DNA of 44,592 nt from Chromera velia (lineage: Eukaryota; Sar; Chromeraceae), in the NCBI GenBank assembly GCA_018398765.1, contig JAHBMJ010005815.1, forward strand, positions 20,001-64,592, written 5' to 3'. Of the stretch, positions 10,871 to 23,800 are shown piece by piece (within the stretch, counting starts at the first letter, position 1; the number at the start of each line of letters is the position of its first letter). The position numbers and the translations under genes were made by a program. Under the pieces are notes generated by a model. The model had not been told where the DNA came from. It ran no database searches and worked only from the letters and a program-made list of their open reading frames with translations.

Positions 10871-13800
10871 GGAGAGAGAGAGAGAGATATAGAAAGACGC
10901 ACACCCGTGTGCATGTGTGTACTGGCTCGCTTGGCAGTTGAGAAGGCTTCTTCTTTGTCACGTCATGCAGAAGAAGAAAGGCGCAGAAGAGGGAGGCGAC
11001 GAATGAAGATGAAGAGAGGGAGGGATGGAGGCAGGGAGGGAGGGAGACAAAAAAGGCTGCATGGGCAAAGGGGCGCTTTCGTGGTGTTGTGGTGACTTCC
11101 TTCCATGCACACGGGGGAATTTCAAGAGGACAAGTGCTCTGTATCTGTATTTGTTTTTCGTCTGTTATTGATGGAGTGTTTTACGTGACTTCTGAATTTA
11201 TTATTGAAGGACAATCATCATCTGCGAACGACATTCTTTGCACGACTTGCTTGCTTGCAGGAGGACGACGTTCATTTGCTGACAGAGTTGAAGGACCACC
11301 TCGAGGAGTACATCCACCAGGACAAAGCGAACATGACGGTCGTGAAGACGGAGGAGATCTATTTGGACATTCCTCAGATCGCAGAGGATGAGGACGAAGA
11401 AGAAGAAGAGGGAGGGAAGGAGGGGAGTGTATCGGCCTCAGCGTTGGACACCATACCTGAGGAACCTGCGAATTCCACTTCTGCTGTCAATGCAGCAAAG
11501 CAGCCTGAGTCCTTGCAGGATGCTGCCACCACGAGGCCGAGAAGAAGCCAGAGCGGTGCAAATTCCATCTCCCAAATGTCCGTTGATGGCCCCTCCCCTG
11601 CCCCATCAGAAGCTGACCTTCAGACAGGTCCCCTCGTCGGGGGTCGTGATAGGGAAAGGGGGGGTAGGGGGCAAAGAAGGAACGACACTTCAGTTTCGGC
11701 CTCGGGATCCACTCCGCCGGCCAACGGTCCCACTTCCGCTGTCGCCCCTCTGCAGACTCTGCGGTCTGGTAGCGGTGCCTCGACCTCTCAGTGGAATGCG
11801 GGGGGATCGGATGCGTCTTCCACCTCCGGACTTCCTCCTGCTGGGAAGAGCCAGAGAGGGGGAGGGCAGCAAAAACAACAACAACCACAGCAGCAGCAGC
11901 AGCAGCAGGCTGTGGGTCCCTCAGGTCCTTCAATTCTCTCATCGCCTTCTCCTTCTCTTCCCGGTCCGATGCAGGGGGGTCAACAAAAGCCCCCGAACAG
12001 CATCAACCAAACACAGCAGCAACAGCAGGCGGTGGCGCCAGCTGGGGGGTCCAATGGGGTTGCGGTTGCGGGTGGCAAAGGTCGACGCCAACAGCAGCAG
12101 CAGCAACAGCCCGTTTCCAACCAACCGGGGGGCAATCAGACCTCATCCGCCGTCTCTGTCGACTTTCCGTCTCTCGCTTCGTCTCCCTCACCCGCCCCGT
12201 CTCCTCTCTCAGCAGGCACACCCAGCTCTTCAGCCTTCCCCTTGCCTGCTGACGGCAGCGCAAACCTACTCCTCCGGGGTGGGCGTCAGACTTCGGCCCA
12301 GAGCGTGGCGTCATCCTCCGGGCCCGGGGGAAGTGCGTGGCTGAAACCGTCAGGGGGCAAGGCCGGCGGAGGGCCGGGGGGCCTGTTGCAAAACGGCATG
12401 CAACCGTCAGGCCTCGGGGGGGCACCCTCGGGCCTGGGCCCGGGGAACAGTGGGCCGGGGGCGTCACTGGGAGGTGAGACGCATGCCGCCGTGTCTCCCG
12501 ATCCCGGACATGTGGAGGTTCTGGTCAGTCAGTCTGTCAACTTTCCTTCCTTCCTCTTGTTCTTGCTTGCTTGCTTGCTTGTGATATCACCCTCTTGGTG
12601 TATCCGTTTCATTGAAGCCGGCTGCTTGTTTGTTGAAAGGCACACATACACGTTGAGCGGCTGAGTTGAGAAACGGATCGAGAGAGAGAGAGGGACGGAC
12701 TACTATGTGGGGAGAGGTATCAAATCGTGAGAAGTATTTGTTTGTGAAATTTGTTCGTAAGTAATTTTTGGACCGGGGGGGGGAGAAGAAGGGAAGAAAT
12801 CGGAAACACGAGGGCACTGTTCAGTGAGTCAGTCATTCAGTATGTGTGTGGGTCAGGTAATAGACGGTCGGGTTTGCAATTTTTTTTCTTTCAGAAAGGA
12901 ACGAGAAAAGAAGGAAGTGGAACACTCACACAACAATTTTCTGACTTGTCGTGAATCTGCCGCCCACCCCCCTTTTTTTCTTTCTCTTTCCAGATCGGTA
13001 TGGGTTTTCCCGTCACTGCGGTCACCAAAGCCCTAGTGGATCACAGGAACAGTCTCGACGACGCCCTCAACCAGCTGATCGAAGGGTCGGCCTCAGGCTC
13101 TGCCTCGGCTTCTTCTTCTGCAGCCCCCACCACACCCACTGCAGCCAGCACAGTTGCCGCAAGGGATCAGACCGCTTTGTCGTCGAACATCCAGCAGCAA
13201 CAGCAACAGAAGGGGTTGCAGCACCCTTCTACGGCCCCCCCGCTTGGGGGACAGTCCCAGCGACCTCAACAGCAGCAGCAGCCGGATAGGACACAGCCGA
13301 CAGATCCGACCCCGAGCACACAGCAGCAGGCACAGGCCCAAACGCAGAGAGAGGCAGCAGCTAGAGGGGGAGCACGGCAGCAGCCTCAGGCTCAAACAAA
13401 CGCGCCAAGTTTGCTTGGGCTTCTTGGGAAGAAGCCCGAGAAAGAAAGGGGGGAAAGAGAGAGGGAGAAGGACAAAGACGAACAGTCACAAGAAGCAACG
13501 AAGAATCTTATCACCCCCTCAGTTCCCAGTGTGCTCAGGGCCCCTCACCAACAGCAAAGGACCCCGGCAGGTGCCCCCACAGGCTCCAATTTGCCGGGGC
13601 CCTTGATCGAGACTCCTGCCGCCGCCGCCGCTACTGCGGGCCGGAGACGGGTCCCCCCGGAAGAATCCACCTACCCGACCGCTGCCTCTTCCTCCACCGC
13701 CGCGCCCTCTGCCAGTGCCTCCATTCCCTCTGCCGTCACTGTTGCCGAACTTGACGGCAGCTCGTCGTCAGACACTACGAGCAGGCCCGAGGGGGCGCCC

Positions 13801-14887
13801 CCTCCCTCCAGCATGGGGGCTGCCGTTGCTGGGGAGATCATTCGTCACGTGATTTCCCGTTGGAGGGCTGAGGGACCTGGGGCCTCCTCTGCCACCATAG
13901 CGGTCGAGGAGGGGTGGCGAGTCCGGTGTCTGGCCACAGACCCTAGGGGATGGGTGTACGGGAGTGTGAAGGGTCCGACGGGGGATTTGAAGGGAAAGGG
14001 ATGGGTGCCAGCGCATATCCTGAGCAGTGAGGACATGGAGATAGCAGCAGCACAGGCAGTGAAGGAGAAAACAGCCAACGCGTCTGCTTCGTCGTGTGTG
14101 TCTCCGATGAGTGCGACTGTGGCGGCAATTTTGGAGGACAGGCTGGAGTGGTTGTTGATGGAGGTGGACACTTCACGGTTGCAGACGGCGACTGTGACGG
14201 TGTCGTGGAACCCTCCCGGGGCAGGGGCAGGGGGGGGGTCTGCGGCTGCGTCTTCCCCGTTGTCCACTGAGGGGGGGAGGCTGGCTGTTGATTCTTCTTC
14301 GTCATCATCGGGGGGAGGGGCGAGGCAGCAATCAGCAGGAAAAGCGCCAACGTCGTTGCAGCAGAAGGAGAAGGAGAAAGAGGGGGACGTTCTCCTCTCC
14401 CTCAGAGAAGGGGATCAGGTGGGAGAGAGGGAGGGTGCATGGATGGATAAGCAGTTAGTTGGTTAGTTAGACAGTTAAATAGGGCAACAAACAGGTTTGT
14501 CGGTCCTTCGAGCTGACGCATTCAAGAAGACGGACAGATAGACAGACGGACAGAAAACATATGGAGGATCGGCTTCCTGCTTTGCGTGAGATATATATGA
14601 AGGGAGAGCTTCAGCAGGTGGAAGACAGACATCCAGACAAAAAGCTAACTGAATCAAGCAAGGAAAGGCGAGGATGGAAGGAACGAAGTGACAGGAGAGA
14701 GCACGGAATGAAGCACCGATCCCGGCCCCATTTCACTCCCGAGCCCGTCCGACTAAGTTGTCTTTTTCTTTTCTCCTCACGCTTGCTTGGTTTACCTGTA
14801 ATGTTTGTTGTGCTGTTTGTTGTCACTGATTGAATCGTTCAGTGTTGTTTCATATCCAGGTCGGCTTCTTTCTTCTCTAAACAAATT

Positions 14888-14929
<42 letters not shown>

Positions 14930-17458
14930 TGTGTGTGTCTGAACGAACGTGGCATGCAGGTGGAAATTCTTCACAGAGACCCTTCAGGGTGGTCCTTTGG
15001 GCGCACCTGTCGCTACCCTGACGCGTCAGTCGGTTGGTGGGTGTTGGCTGTCTCTTTCTCTCTCTGGCCTTGTTTAATCAATTGTCTCTGTTCTTTCTGG
15101 TGTTGCATCTCTGCCTCTTTGCGTCTCTCCCCGGATCTCCGGTCCTCTCTCTCTCTCTCTCTCTGACTGAGAGGCGGAAGCATTGACTGACTGCCGCGCA
15201 TTGCATCAAGCAGGCTGTACTGTAGGTCTCTCAGGCAGGCTAGAAGAAAGGGAAGGACCCTCAGTCGGTCTCATTGGTTTGTCCGTCCGACTTGTACGTT
15301 TGCGCGCAGCCCGGGATGGTTTCCCGACGTTTGTGTGGCGTCGCCCCTTTGGAGTGGGTCTCTGGTGGGGGGTGGCGGCGCGCCTCCTTATGGTGGGTCC
15401 TCTTCCCGTGGCGGTGGGGGTGGAAGAGACGGCTTCGGTGGTTCTGGCGGTGGAGGCGAAGGTGGTGGAGGAAAGGGGGGAGCTGGAGGGGGGAGTTCAC
15501 ACACCCTCGGGCAGGGGCGGCAGGGCGGGATCCTCTCTGGTGTTTCCAACGCGGGGCTCGCAGCAGCGTCTCTTTCACTTTCAGTTGCAGCAGGCCAAAC
15601 AGACTCGAATCAAAAAACACAGCAGCAACCAAACGCCAACCGAATGACGTTCTCTTCCGGGGACATCCAACGAGAACGCCCCCCACAGCAAGAACAAGAG
15701 CAGGAGGAGGAGGAGGAGCAAAGAGACCCATCCTCGAGCTCGAGGGACTCAGTGTCAATAGAGTCTTCTCGACAGTTGTCTGCTGCCTCTGCACTAAGAG
15801 ACGGCTGGGGGGAGGCTGTGCAAGCGCGCTCTTGCACTGCCACCTGGGCCCCTTTGCCAGAAGAAGCACAGCACCAGCACCGGACTGCTGGGCATACAGA
15901 CAAAGAGGGAGGAGAGCGTATCTGGGGGAACGAACGAGACGAAGCTGGAGAGGGAGAGTCAGGGGACTTGGCACAGAGTGTGTCTATGTTGTTCAAGAGC
16001 TGTTCCTCTTTTCTCTCCAAGCAGAAAGCTGTCACACAATCAACATTTGGAAGCACCACCACTGTCCCACCCCAAAGACACCCAGCAGGAGAGGGAGTGC
16101 AGGTGGAGACTTACTCTCCCCTGCGTGCTCCCCACGGTCTCTCCGTGTCTCTATCGACCACCGCTTGCACGACAACAGCCACGTTGTCTCTAGCCACCAC
16201 CCCCCAGGGCGGTCTCTCAGGTGCCCTCACAGGAGGACCCCATTCACATCATCATCTGGCCACAAACACATCCACAACGGCCACCCCGGCGTCAATTGCT
16301 CCCTCTTGTCGGTTAAGCAGTGCAGGGGGGCCCAGCACGGGCCCCGGCAGATCCGAAAGTCTCCCTGCACCCCAAATACAGACCCCCCAGCCCCGGCCGA
16401 TGCCGCCGGGGTCCGCCCAAATGGGCCCCCTGCCGCTTCCCCCCACTCCCTTCGGCCCCGCCTGCGGGAATGAGATGGGGTTCGGCTGTTGGGCCGGACC
16501 TCCCGGCGGCGGCATGGGGCCGTCCTTAGGGGAACATCAGCCGTTTGATTTTCCCCCGATGATGATGCCATTGCAACACCAAAACGGGATGGGTGGGGGG
16601 ATGAAAGGAGGGGGGCAAGAGGGCCCTCCTCCAGCAGCAGAGCCCCACAACCCTTTTTTGTGGATGGCCTCACAGATGCAGCAGGCACAGGGGGAGTGCA
16701 TGCAACTGCCTCCACAGCCTCAGCCCATGCACCAGCCCCATTCCCACGCCGAGTGCATGCAGCAACAGCCGCCGGGGGGCATGGGGATGCCTCAGCCTCC
16801 GTGGATGGGGCACGGCATGCCTTTGGGGGCCCCCGGCTCTCTTGACGCCTTCGGCCCGCCAGGTCCCTTTCCCCCCATGTGGCCGAAACAGCGGGGGGGA
16901 GAACACGAGAATCTTCTCCTCTTCGGTGGTGGCAACAACAACTCGTGTGGGGGGCAGATGGGGGGGATGTTTGGCATGAGTTTGGGTTTGGGGGGACCTG
17001 GAGGTCCTCCTCCGGGAACGGATATGTTGTTATTCAGCCACCACCACGGGTTTGGTCCTTCCTCTTCTTCTGTGACCCCCGGGCAGCACCACCGTTTTCC
17101 CCCCGAGGGGGGATGTGGGGAGGACGGGTGGATGGAAGAGGAGGAGAGGGAGGGGGGCGGTGGGGGGATGAGAGAGCCCCCCCAGATGGGAGGCCAAGCG
17201 TGTGGCTCTGAGGCTGTGGACGGCCAAGCAGGAATGGGGGGAGGGAACGGGCAGGAGGAGATGCACCCAGGAGGAGGAGGAAATGGGAATGGGTGGTGGG
17301 GGCAGATGGGGCGTGGAATGGTTGGAAATTTCGGAGATTGTGAGGAGCCTGAGGGCATGGCTGGGATGGGCCTGCAGATAGAGGGCTTTCCTCATTGGGG
17401 GGGTGGGGGTATACAGGNGGGGTCGAGGAGGGGGTTGGGGGGTGAGGTTTTTCTCTAA
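9111..17458 (+). CDS. NOT3/NOT5-type CCR4-NOT subunit fused to UBA and two SH3-like domains (six exons)
   Basis: Exons: 9111-9665, 10634-10750, 11261-12523, 12994-14418, 14960-15036, 15310-17458. Together they give about 1861 residues ending in TAA; the first four introns are phase 0 and the fifth phase 2. Residues 1-275 form the coiled-coil NOT3/5 N-terminal domain (KKLQSEIDKKMKE; IEGQLDAALRKLHRI; the KKKKK end; then exons 2 and 3 give LKAFVEFHKMHTKKLERLL and the acidic stretch). A Gln/Ser/Pro-rich linker follows. A UBA domain (about 640-678) is split exactly by intron 3: GHVEVL | IGMGFPVTAV. Exon 4 carries an SH3-like segment (about 945-990, WRVRCLATDPRGWVYG to GWVPAHIL). A second one (about 1107-1157) spans exons 4, 5 and 6: LSLREGDQ | VEILHRDPSGWSFG | GWFPDVCV. 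The rest is Gly/Met/Pro/Gln-rich. No C-terminal NOT box is visible, so a role in deadenylation is inferred from the N-terminus only. One base (17418) is undetermined. Confidence 0.75.
9666..10633 (+). other. Intron 1 of the NOT-type gene
   Basis: Donor GTCAGT at 9666, acceptor TTCGTTCAG ending at 10633, phase 0. Removing it joins the KKKKK tract to VAKSDGEKVDSLKAF, matching the continuous helix expected in NOT3 proteins. It is C/T-rich and contains the 36-bp tandem repeat listed separately. Confidence 0.75.
10201..10449. repeat. 36-bp tandem repeat, seven copies, within intron 1
   Basis: The unit begins GGTTGGACCTCTTGACCCTC and recurs at 10201, 10237, 10273, 10309, 10345, 10381 and 10417. 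It is almost perfect: one C-to-T change in copy 5 and G-to-A changes in copies 5 and 7. As 36 is a multiple of three, it creates regular 12-residue repeats in several open frames on both strands. These are intronic artefacts. Confidence 0.93.
10766..10885. repeat. (CA)n then (GA)n microsatellite in intron 2
   Basis: A CA-dinucleotide run with a few AA/GC interruptions (about 10766-10854) passes into GA repeats (10855-10885). It lies in intron 2 (10751-11260) of the NOT-type gene. Confidence 0.9.
14419..14959 (+). other. Intron 4 of the NOT-type gene, with (CT)n(GT)n microsatellite
   Basis: Donor GTGGGA at 14419 and acceptor GGCATGCAG ending at 14959, phase 0. The intron interrupts an SH3-like domain between LSLREGDQ and VEILHRD. 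A (CT)n(GT)n microsatellite occupies about 14888-14938 next to the acceptor. Confidence 0.7.
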
Positions 17459-20400
17459 CGGGAAGGGAAGGGAAGGGGGTTCATGAATGTGAATGAGGGA
17501 GTGTGTGCTTTCATGTTGCACTTTTGTTGTGCACGCCCTGCATGTGGATGATGCCTTGCTTGCTTGCTTGCCTGACTGAAGGTTCTTTTTGTTTGTTTGG
17601 CATGCGTTGTCTGGTTGAAGAGGAAGAAAGAGTACGTCCCGGGTGAGGGAGGGAAGGTAGGCGGGGGGCGGACAGGTTCAGGTGGTTGGATGAGTAAGAA
17701 GAGAAGGGAAGGGAAGGGAATACTGGAGGCACAAATATGTCTCGTTTCTCTTTCTGTCTCTCTCTTTCTCTTTTCTGCAGCAGTCAGTCCGTTTCCCTCT
17801 ACTGGAGTAGTCTCCTCTTCTTCCTCTCAGTTCGACCGAGCGCCTGCCTGCCTGCCGCACTCTCTCTGCTCGTGTGAGCGAACGCAGAGGCGGCAGGAAG
17901 GAAGAAGAGGAGGTTCGATTTTTTTGGCTTCCTTCACTAGCTCGTCTTGCATTCGCTCACTCGCCTGTGCATGCAGCGTGCAGGAAGGAAAGCAGGAGCT
18001 GTTCTCTTCTCTTCTCTTCTCTAATTTGTGTGTGGAAGAAGGGAGGAGGGGAGGGGAGGGAAAGAGGAAATTAAATGCGTTTTTGTATGCATACATGGCT
18101 TCGCGATCATGTCTTTTTGATTGTCCTGTGTTTTTGAGACCTTCTTCTGACTCATTTTCCTCCTTCGTAGCTCTTTCCTTGTTTCCTTCTATTCGTCTGT
18201 CAAGTCTCTTCGAACCCAGCACGAAACTTTTCTCTCCCTCTCCCTTCTCGTCCCCCCTCTTGTCACATAGTCCGTCTCCTTACTCGACACACTGATTGTT
18301 GGAATACTGAATAATGGATGCGTGAATCAATGAATGAATGAATGACTGAATGAATATCTGAACCGACGGATGGGAGGCGATCTCTTTCTTTCCTTCCCTC
18401 TTTCTTTCTTTGGTTTGTTGTTTCAACTGACTGATTCTTTTCCTCCTCTGTCAAATTGTCAAGGGGGGGAAATGGAAATTCTTTTTCTTCATTCGTTCCT
18501 GCGTGGCTGGCTGGCGTGCACAGGCTAGGAAGGCGGATGCGTTGTCTCTCTGTCTGTCTGTCTGTCTGTCTGTTGTGTTCATGAAGAAAAGAAGGGAGAA
18601 AAAGAAACATATAGTCTGTCTGTCTGTCTGTATGCGGAGGGAGGGACTGCACGCCGCCAAGCGTTCTCTCTGGGTCCTCCGGAGGGTTTGCAAAAGAAGA
18701 AAGAACAGAAAGAGAACGGAGGCCAGATGACAGAAGCGCTTTCTATGTCAGCCAAAACAAAACAGGATGCGGGAGGCGGGCAAACCTCTTCCTTTGTAAT
18801 TGTGGAAGTAGAGCGAAGCGGCGGGAAGCGAGAGAAAGAGCCCGAAAGTCAAGGGAAGAACTTTCAAAAAGGGAGTCTGTCAACTTGTGTCGTGCACTTA
18901 GACGAAGACAGACAATGAACCCGCACTGTGCCCGTACCCGCCATACCTTTTGCTTTGTTTGTCACCATCATGGAAGGTCAAACTGGCTGCATGATTGCTT
19001 TCTGTCCAGCGGACTGCATGCATCCCCCCCTCTCGTATTTCCTTGTTTGTTTGTTTGTTCGCTCGCGTTTTTTTGAATTGCTTGCCAACTGCATGTGTTC
19101 ACGGACTTTGCGGCGGGAGGGGTCAGAGTCTGAAGCGTTTTTTCTCTTTCTGTCCTGAGGTCTCAACTCTGATCCAATGGAGCAAGCATCCTTTGCGCAC
19201 AGCACCCTTGCCTGTACCCCTCTCTCAAGCGATCGACCGCTTATTAATTGGTGATTCCTGCTTTCTTCTCATCGCAAGACAAGGAAGGAAACGTGCTTCG
19301 TGTAAATAGGAAAGAAAGAGAGACGCTGCTTTGGATTATTCAAAAAACGATTTCCCTAGAACTTTGGTCTGAAATATTATCCCAATATAACATGCTGTCG
19401 CCTCGTTCTATCCTATCTAGTTTGTCATAGATTCATTCTCTCATTCTTATAAGAATTCTGATTAGATTCAATCATTTCATGTATAATTTGAATGATAATT
19501 CATTCATCCTTAGGGTGGAAGAAGATGGCGTTATGAGGTGGCGTGGCATGGTTGGCAGTCAACAGCATATGAAGCAGCCTCGCTCATGCGTAATTAAGCA
19601 CGCCCTGCCAGATTCAGCAGCCAGAAGTGGAAGAGTTTGAGAAGAAATGTAGTTGTTAAGCTAGTTGCCAAATGTTGCTGAGTGAGGATCTATCATTAAT
19701 AATCTGCCTTACATGTCGTGACTTGCCGAACGCTAGACGCCTATTATGGACTAGATTATCGGCCGATAGCGATGGCGTATGATGATAATGATGATGTACC
19801 CAAATTTTATATGAATGAATGAATGTTGGCTTTGCTAGAGTGGAGCCGTGCTCCGAGCTATATAGGTTCTAGTGGTTAGTTAAAAGATGTTTAACTTTTG
19901 AACGTTAGTCAACTATTAAACTACATATTTTATGATTTTACAGTATAAACAATTTATATACTGAATCTTAATTGAGTCTAGCGCCAAACACTCGGATACA
20001 CTCCTAAACACCGTACGTTTGGGGACTGTCGGACCGACCATGATTATATGATATTGTATGACTAGATGTAACTAGATCAGAAATGATCTAAACATGCATA
20101 TAGGCTACGATTTAGTTTATCCTGGTGTCAATATAGATAGAAACTCTGATATAGGTGTTTTCCACCGACTTTCGGGTACTTCCGGGATTGAACATGAAAT
20201 AAGCGTGCGTAGCATGAATGCGCTAGCGCTACAGACATGAAATAATTGATAATTACATTTTTTTTTACCTTTTTAAAATATTTTAAAATATTTTTAAATA
20301 CCGAAAGTCATATCAGACTGACAGAAACAGATCGAAAACACGAGAGTAGACGGGCAAGCAATATAGGGAGCAACAAAGTTTGAAGTTTAATTAAGTTTCT

Positions 20401-20884
20401 CTAGTTGGACAGACCTTTCTCCTGATACGTACTCCTGTCTGAATTTGTGAATTGTCTAGTGCTCCCGTTACAGGCTTGGTGGTGGTCCCGTGACAGCGTT
20501 CCGCGCGCGGCGCCGCGTGTCTGACCCGGCCGCAACGCGTCTCCGTCTTAGTGCATGGGAGACGCGGGATATGATGGGATATGCATAGAAGATGCATAGA
20601 AGTCATTAGAAGTCTGATCCGTCAGACTGGGTCGACAGCACGATCATTGGACAACAGGGTACAACAGGGGACACGATCATTGACTGCATGATCAACACAC
20701 ATGCAAACGGTCCTTGCAAGATCGGACTCTGTGCCCCCACTGTCGATCAAAAAGGTCAAAACAGAAGAACTCTGCAGCAGATTGTAAATCTGAGAGCAAG
20801 CAACACCTTTTGCTCAGTCAAGTTTGTTCTTGGCTGTTTGTTGCTGTTCTTCTCTCACTGTCTTGATTTTCTTTCCTGAACGAG
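17459..20884. other. Long intergenic region without a supported gene
   Basis: The first 1.5 kb after the NOT-type stop is pyrimidine-rich and full of short simple repeats ((GGGAA)n, TGCTTGC, GAATGAATG at 18325-18355, (CTGT)n at 18548-18632). From about 19350 it becomes AT-rich and featureless. Open frames of up to 232 codons on the plus strand are low-complexity Ser/Phe/Leu and look like chance. The last few hundred bases must contain the promoter of the protease gene. Confidence 0.5.
18545..18633. repeat. Dispersed element: (CTGT)n - 45-bp core - (CTGT)n, copy 1
   Basis: A unique A/G-rich core (starts TGTTCATGAAGAAAAGAAGG, ends GAAACATATAGT) is bracketed on both sides by CTGT runs. A second copy with the same core and a similar left end (GTCTCTCTGTCTG) starts at about 26045 in a protease intron. 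A shortened version with only the right part of the core lies at about 25448-25502. Confidence 0.75.
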
Positions 20885-23800
20885 ATGAAGCTTTGTACAG
20901 CCCTTCTTTTGTTTCCTGTGTTGGCTCTGTGCCAGGATGTTTTTCCCTCTAACGACATCGGCATTGCAACAGAGGATGACACCCCTCTGGTTGAAGACGA
21001 TGTTCAGATGGCGGACGTAGGTGTGAACCCCAACAGCGTGCCCCCTCCCGTGAACGTCATCGTGGAATGGAGCGAACAGTCGTCGGTGGCAGCAGCACGG
21101 CGCCGCCACATGGCTGCAGTGGACGGTGTGATGCTGCCAGATGAGTACGTCCAGAAGTTGAAGGACGAGGCAGTGGAGGGACGGGCACGCCACAGATCTT
21201 GGAGAGACATCTGGGCAGAAAGGGGTGTTGGCAGAGGAGGGGCAGGCAGAGGTCCCCCCCAAGGCGCCACCATTCGGGACTACATCACCAGATTCTTCAG
21301 GGGAAGGTCCGAAGGCCTGATGGAGGTGGATGCCGTGCAGGAACTCGTGGAGGCTGCCCGGACGAGGAACGCAACGCTCAAAAGCCTCAGACGTCTCAAC
21401 GGTGAGTGGCTTGTTTGTGTCTTTGTCTTTTCGCACTACATGTACGTGTGTGTTGCTTGTGCTGATAATGCCTCTCGGATAGACCTGTGACTTCACTCAT
21501 TCCGGTGTCCATGTACAGGTTTTTACTTTCATACGTTTACTTTCATACAGAATGTGTTGATGTGTCTATGTACAGATGTGTTGATGTGTCCATGTACAGA
21601 TGTGTTGATGTGGATCATGAAAGGCGAGGAGGCGACGAGAGATGAAATACTGTGCGAAAAGCAAAAGCAAGCAATAGCTCTCTCTGTTGTGCAGGGTTGT
21701 TTCTGGATTGAAAAAGTCATGCTGCCTGCAAGACCTAGCTGTGCTGTCAAAGGATACCTTCAAAGCCTGCTGGCCGGACAATTTTTCCCATCAGCTCCCA
21801 TCCCGAATGTAGTGTTTCCGTTCGGTGGATGTTGAGGAACGCATATGATCAATAGGAGTCAAAGCGAATGACACAAAGACACACACACACACACACACGC
21901 ACGCACGCACGCGCAGATGACCCTTGGTGTGTGCAGGTCTGAACGTGGACGTTGTGGAGGCTTCGTCTGTGACTGAGGCCAGGGAGTTGGTGGACCATTT
22001 GAACGAGAAGCCTGAGGTGACCTTCGCAGAGATGGACCTTCTGTGGTCGATCGACAGGCCTGCAGACACCCCAGCCAGAGAGATGCCTTCTGGGGCCTCT
22101 GTCTCTTCCTCTCCTGCTGAGCAGCTGATGAAAGGGATTCGACGTGTGGGCTCTGTGCTTCCCTCCTTCTCTGTGGAGGCAGAAGAAGAGGAGGGGAAGG
22201 AGAGAGAGCTGCAGAGCCGCTTTGTGCCTAATGACCCTTTCTTGGGCTACCTCTGGGGCATCGATCAATCCTCCGACACAGCAGACGTGAATGGTCTGTC
22301 TGTTTTCTGCATGCATGGGGGGGGGGCGGTTGTGCGTTTGCCCCTAGAGGGGGAGAGGGGCGATGGGGGTTCACATGAGTGAGGGTCTGTGTTTTGCTGT
22401 CTGTGTTTTTCTGTATGTTTGGGTCGGTAAGGGGAGAGAAGGGGAAAGAAAAGGGATTCTTTCCTCGCTTGCCTATTTTCTTCATACAGTTTCCCTCTTC
22501 GTACCTCCTTTCCATAATATTTTTTTTCTGGGTCCCTTTTCCTGCCGTCATTTCTTGGCTGTGACCTCTTTTTTTCGGAATTCTACAGGCAGGCTGGCTT
22601 CCTCTGGGCGACCTTTGCATACCAGAACTTGCAAGTCTTTTGTGCATGTCTTTTTTGTTCTTTCGCCTCTGTATCTGCCCTCCTCCCTCCTTCATTCTAC
22701 CTCTCTTTTGCAGCTCCTGAGGCATGGGCTGTCCACAGTCCCGAGGTGTCTCGGAGTTTTGACCCCCCCGTGATTGCGGTGGTAGACACAGGAGTTGATT
22801 ATGGAAACCCAGATATGAAGGTTGGTCTGGTTTGGTTTGGTTTGCCTCTGTCTGTCTGTCTGTCTGTCTGTGAGTTTTGGCTTCTTTCCTTTCAAAGTGA
22901 TCTTTTTTTACCTTCTTTTCATTTTTCTTCTCTTCGCTTTCTCCTCTCTCTCTCCTTTATCCCTTCCCTCCCCGGCCAAAATCCATGCAGGGGGTCGTTC
23001 CAACCTCTCGATGTTTTTTTTTTTCTCTCTCTTCTTTTCTTTCTTTCTTTCCGTGCGGGGTTCTCTCTGTTCGTCTAACTCAGCAACGAGCGCAGCACCC
23101 CTTTCGACCCCCCGACTGAATAAATGAAAAAATCAATGTGACGTCCCGCATCATTCTTGAAATCCGTGCACACGTCCAAATTATGTAAAGCGCCTGCCTG
23201 CCTGACTGCAGGACATCATGTGGGTGAACGAGGCCGAGCTAAACGGACGCGACGGCGTGGACGACGACGGCAACGGTGTGGTTGACGACATCTACGGGTT
23301 CAACGCGGTGGCCAATAACGGGGACCCAATGGACGACCAGGGGCACGGTACGTCATGCAGTGGGTGAGATGGAAAGAAAAAATAAATAATTCACAGATGA
23401 TTGTGTGTGTGTGTGTGGCGCGCGCGCACGCCTGTGTATGTCTGCGTCGGAGGTTGCGTGACGGGGACAGAGAGAGAAGGGGTGAGGGGAGGGAGGAATG
23501 GAGCACGTGACGGAGAAATGCATTTCGTCGTGCATGTCAATCGTGTATTCAATTTTCTCTGCATGCACTCCTCGATTATGCCTCCCTCACTCACTCCATT
23601 CCATCCATGAATCAATCGGTGCCTGCCTGCCTGCAGGAGTTCACTGTGCCGGTACTGCGGCTGCTGACGGCAACAACGGTCTGCTTATCGCGGGGGTCTT
23701 CTGGAGGGTCAAAGTGATGGCTCTGAAGTTTATGAGCTCAAGCGGATCGGTGCGTCTTTCTTCACCTTCTCCTTCATGCACCAATTCAAATTTGACAGCG

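Noticed and set aside
10122-10961. 279-codon minus-strand open frame with 12-residue repeats
   Set aside because: It spans an intron of the NOT-type gene and is made of the 36-bp tandem repeat plus a CA microsatellite.
17597-18295. 232-codon plus-strand open frame after the NOT-type stop
   Set aside because: Low-complexity Ser/Leu/Phe translation of pyrimidine-rich DNA with no motif.
20470-20545. Possible tRNA gene in the GC-rich stretch
   Set aside because: I could not fold a cloverleaf or find A and B box sequences with proper spacing.
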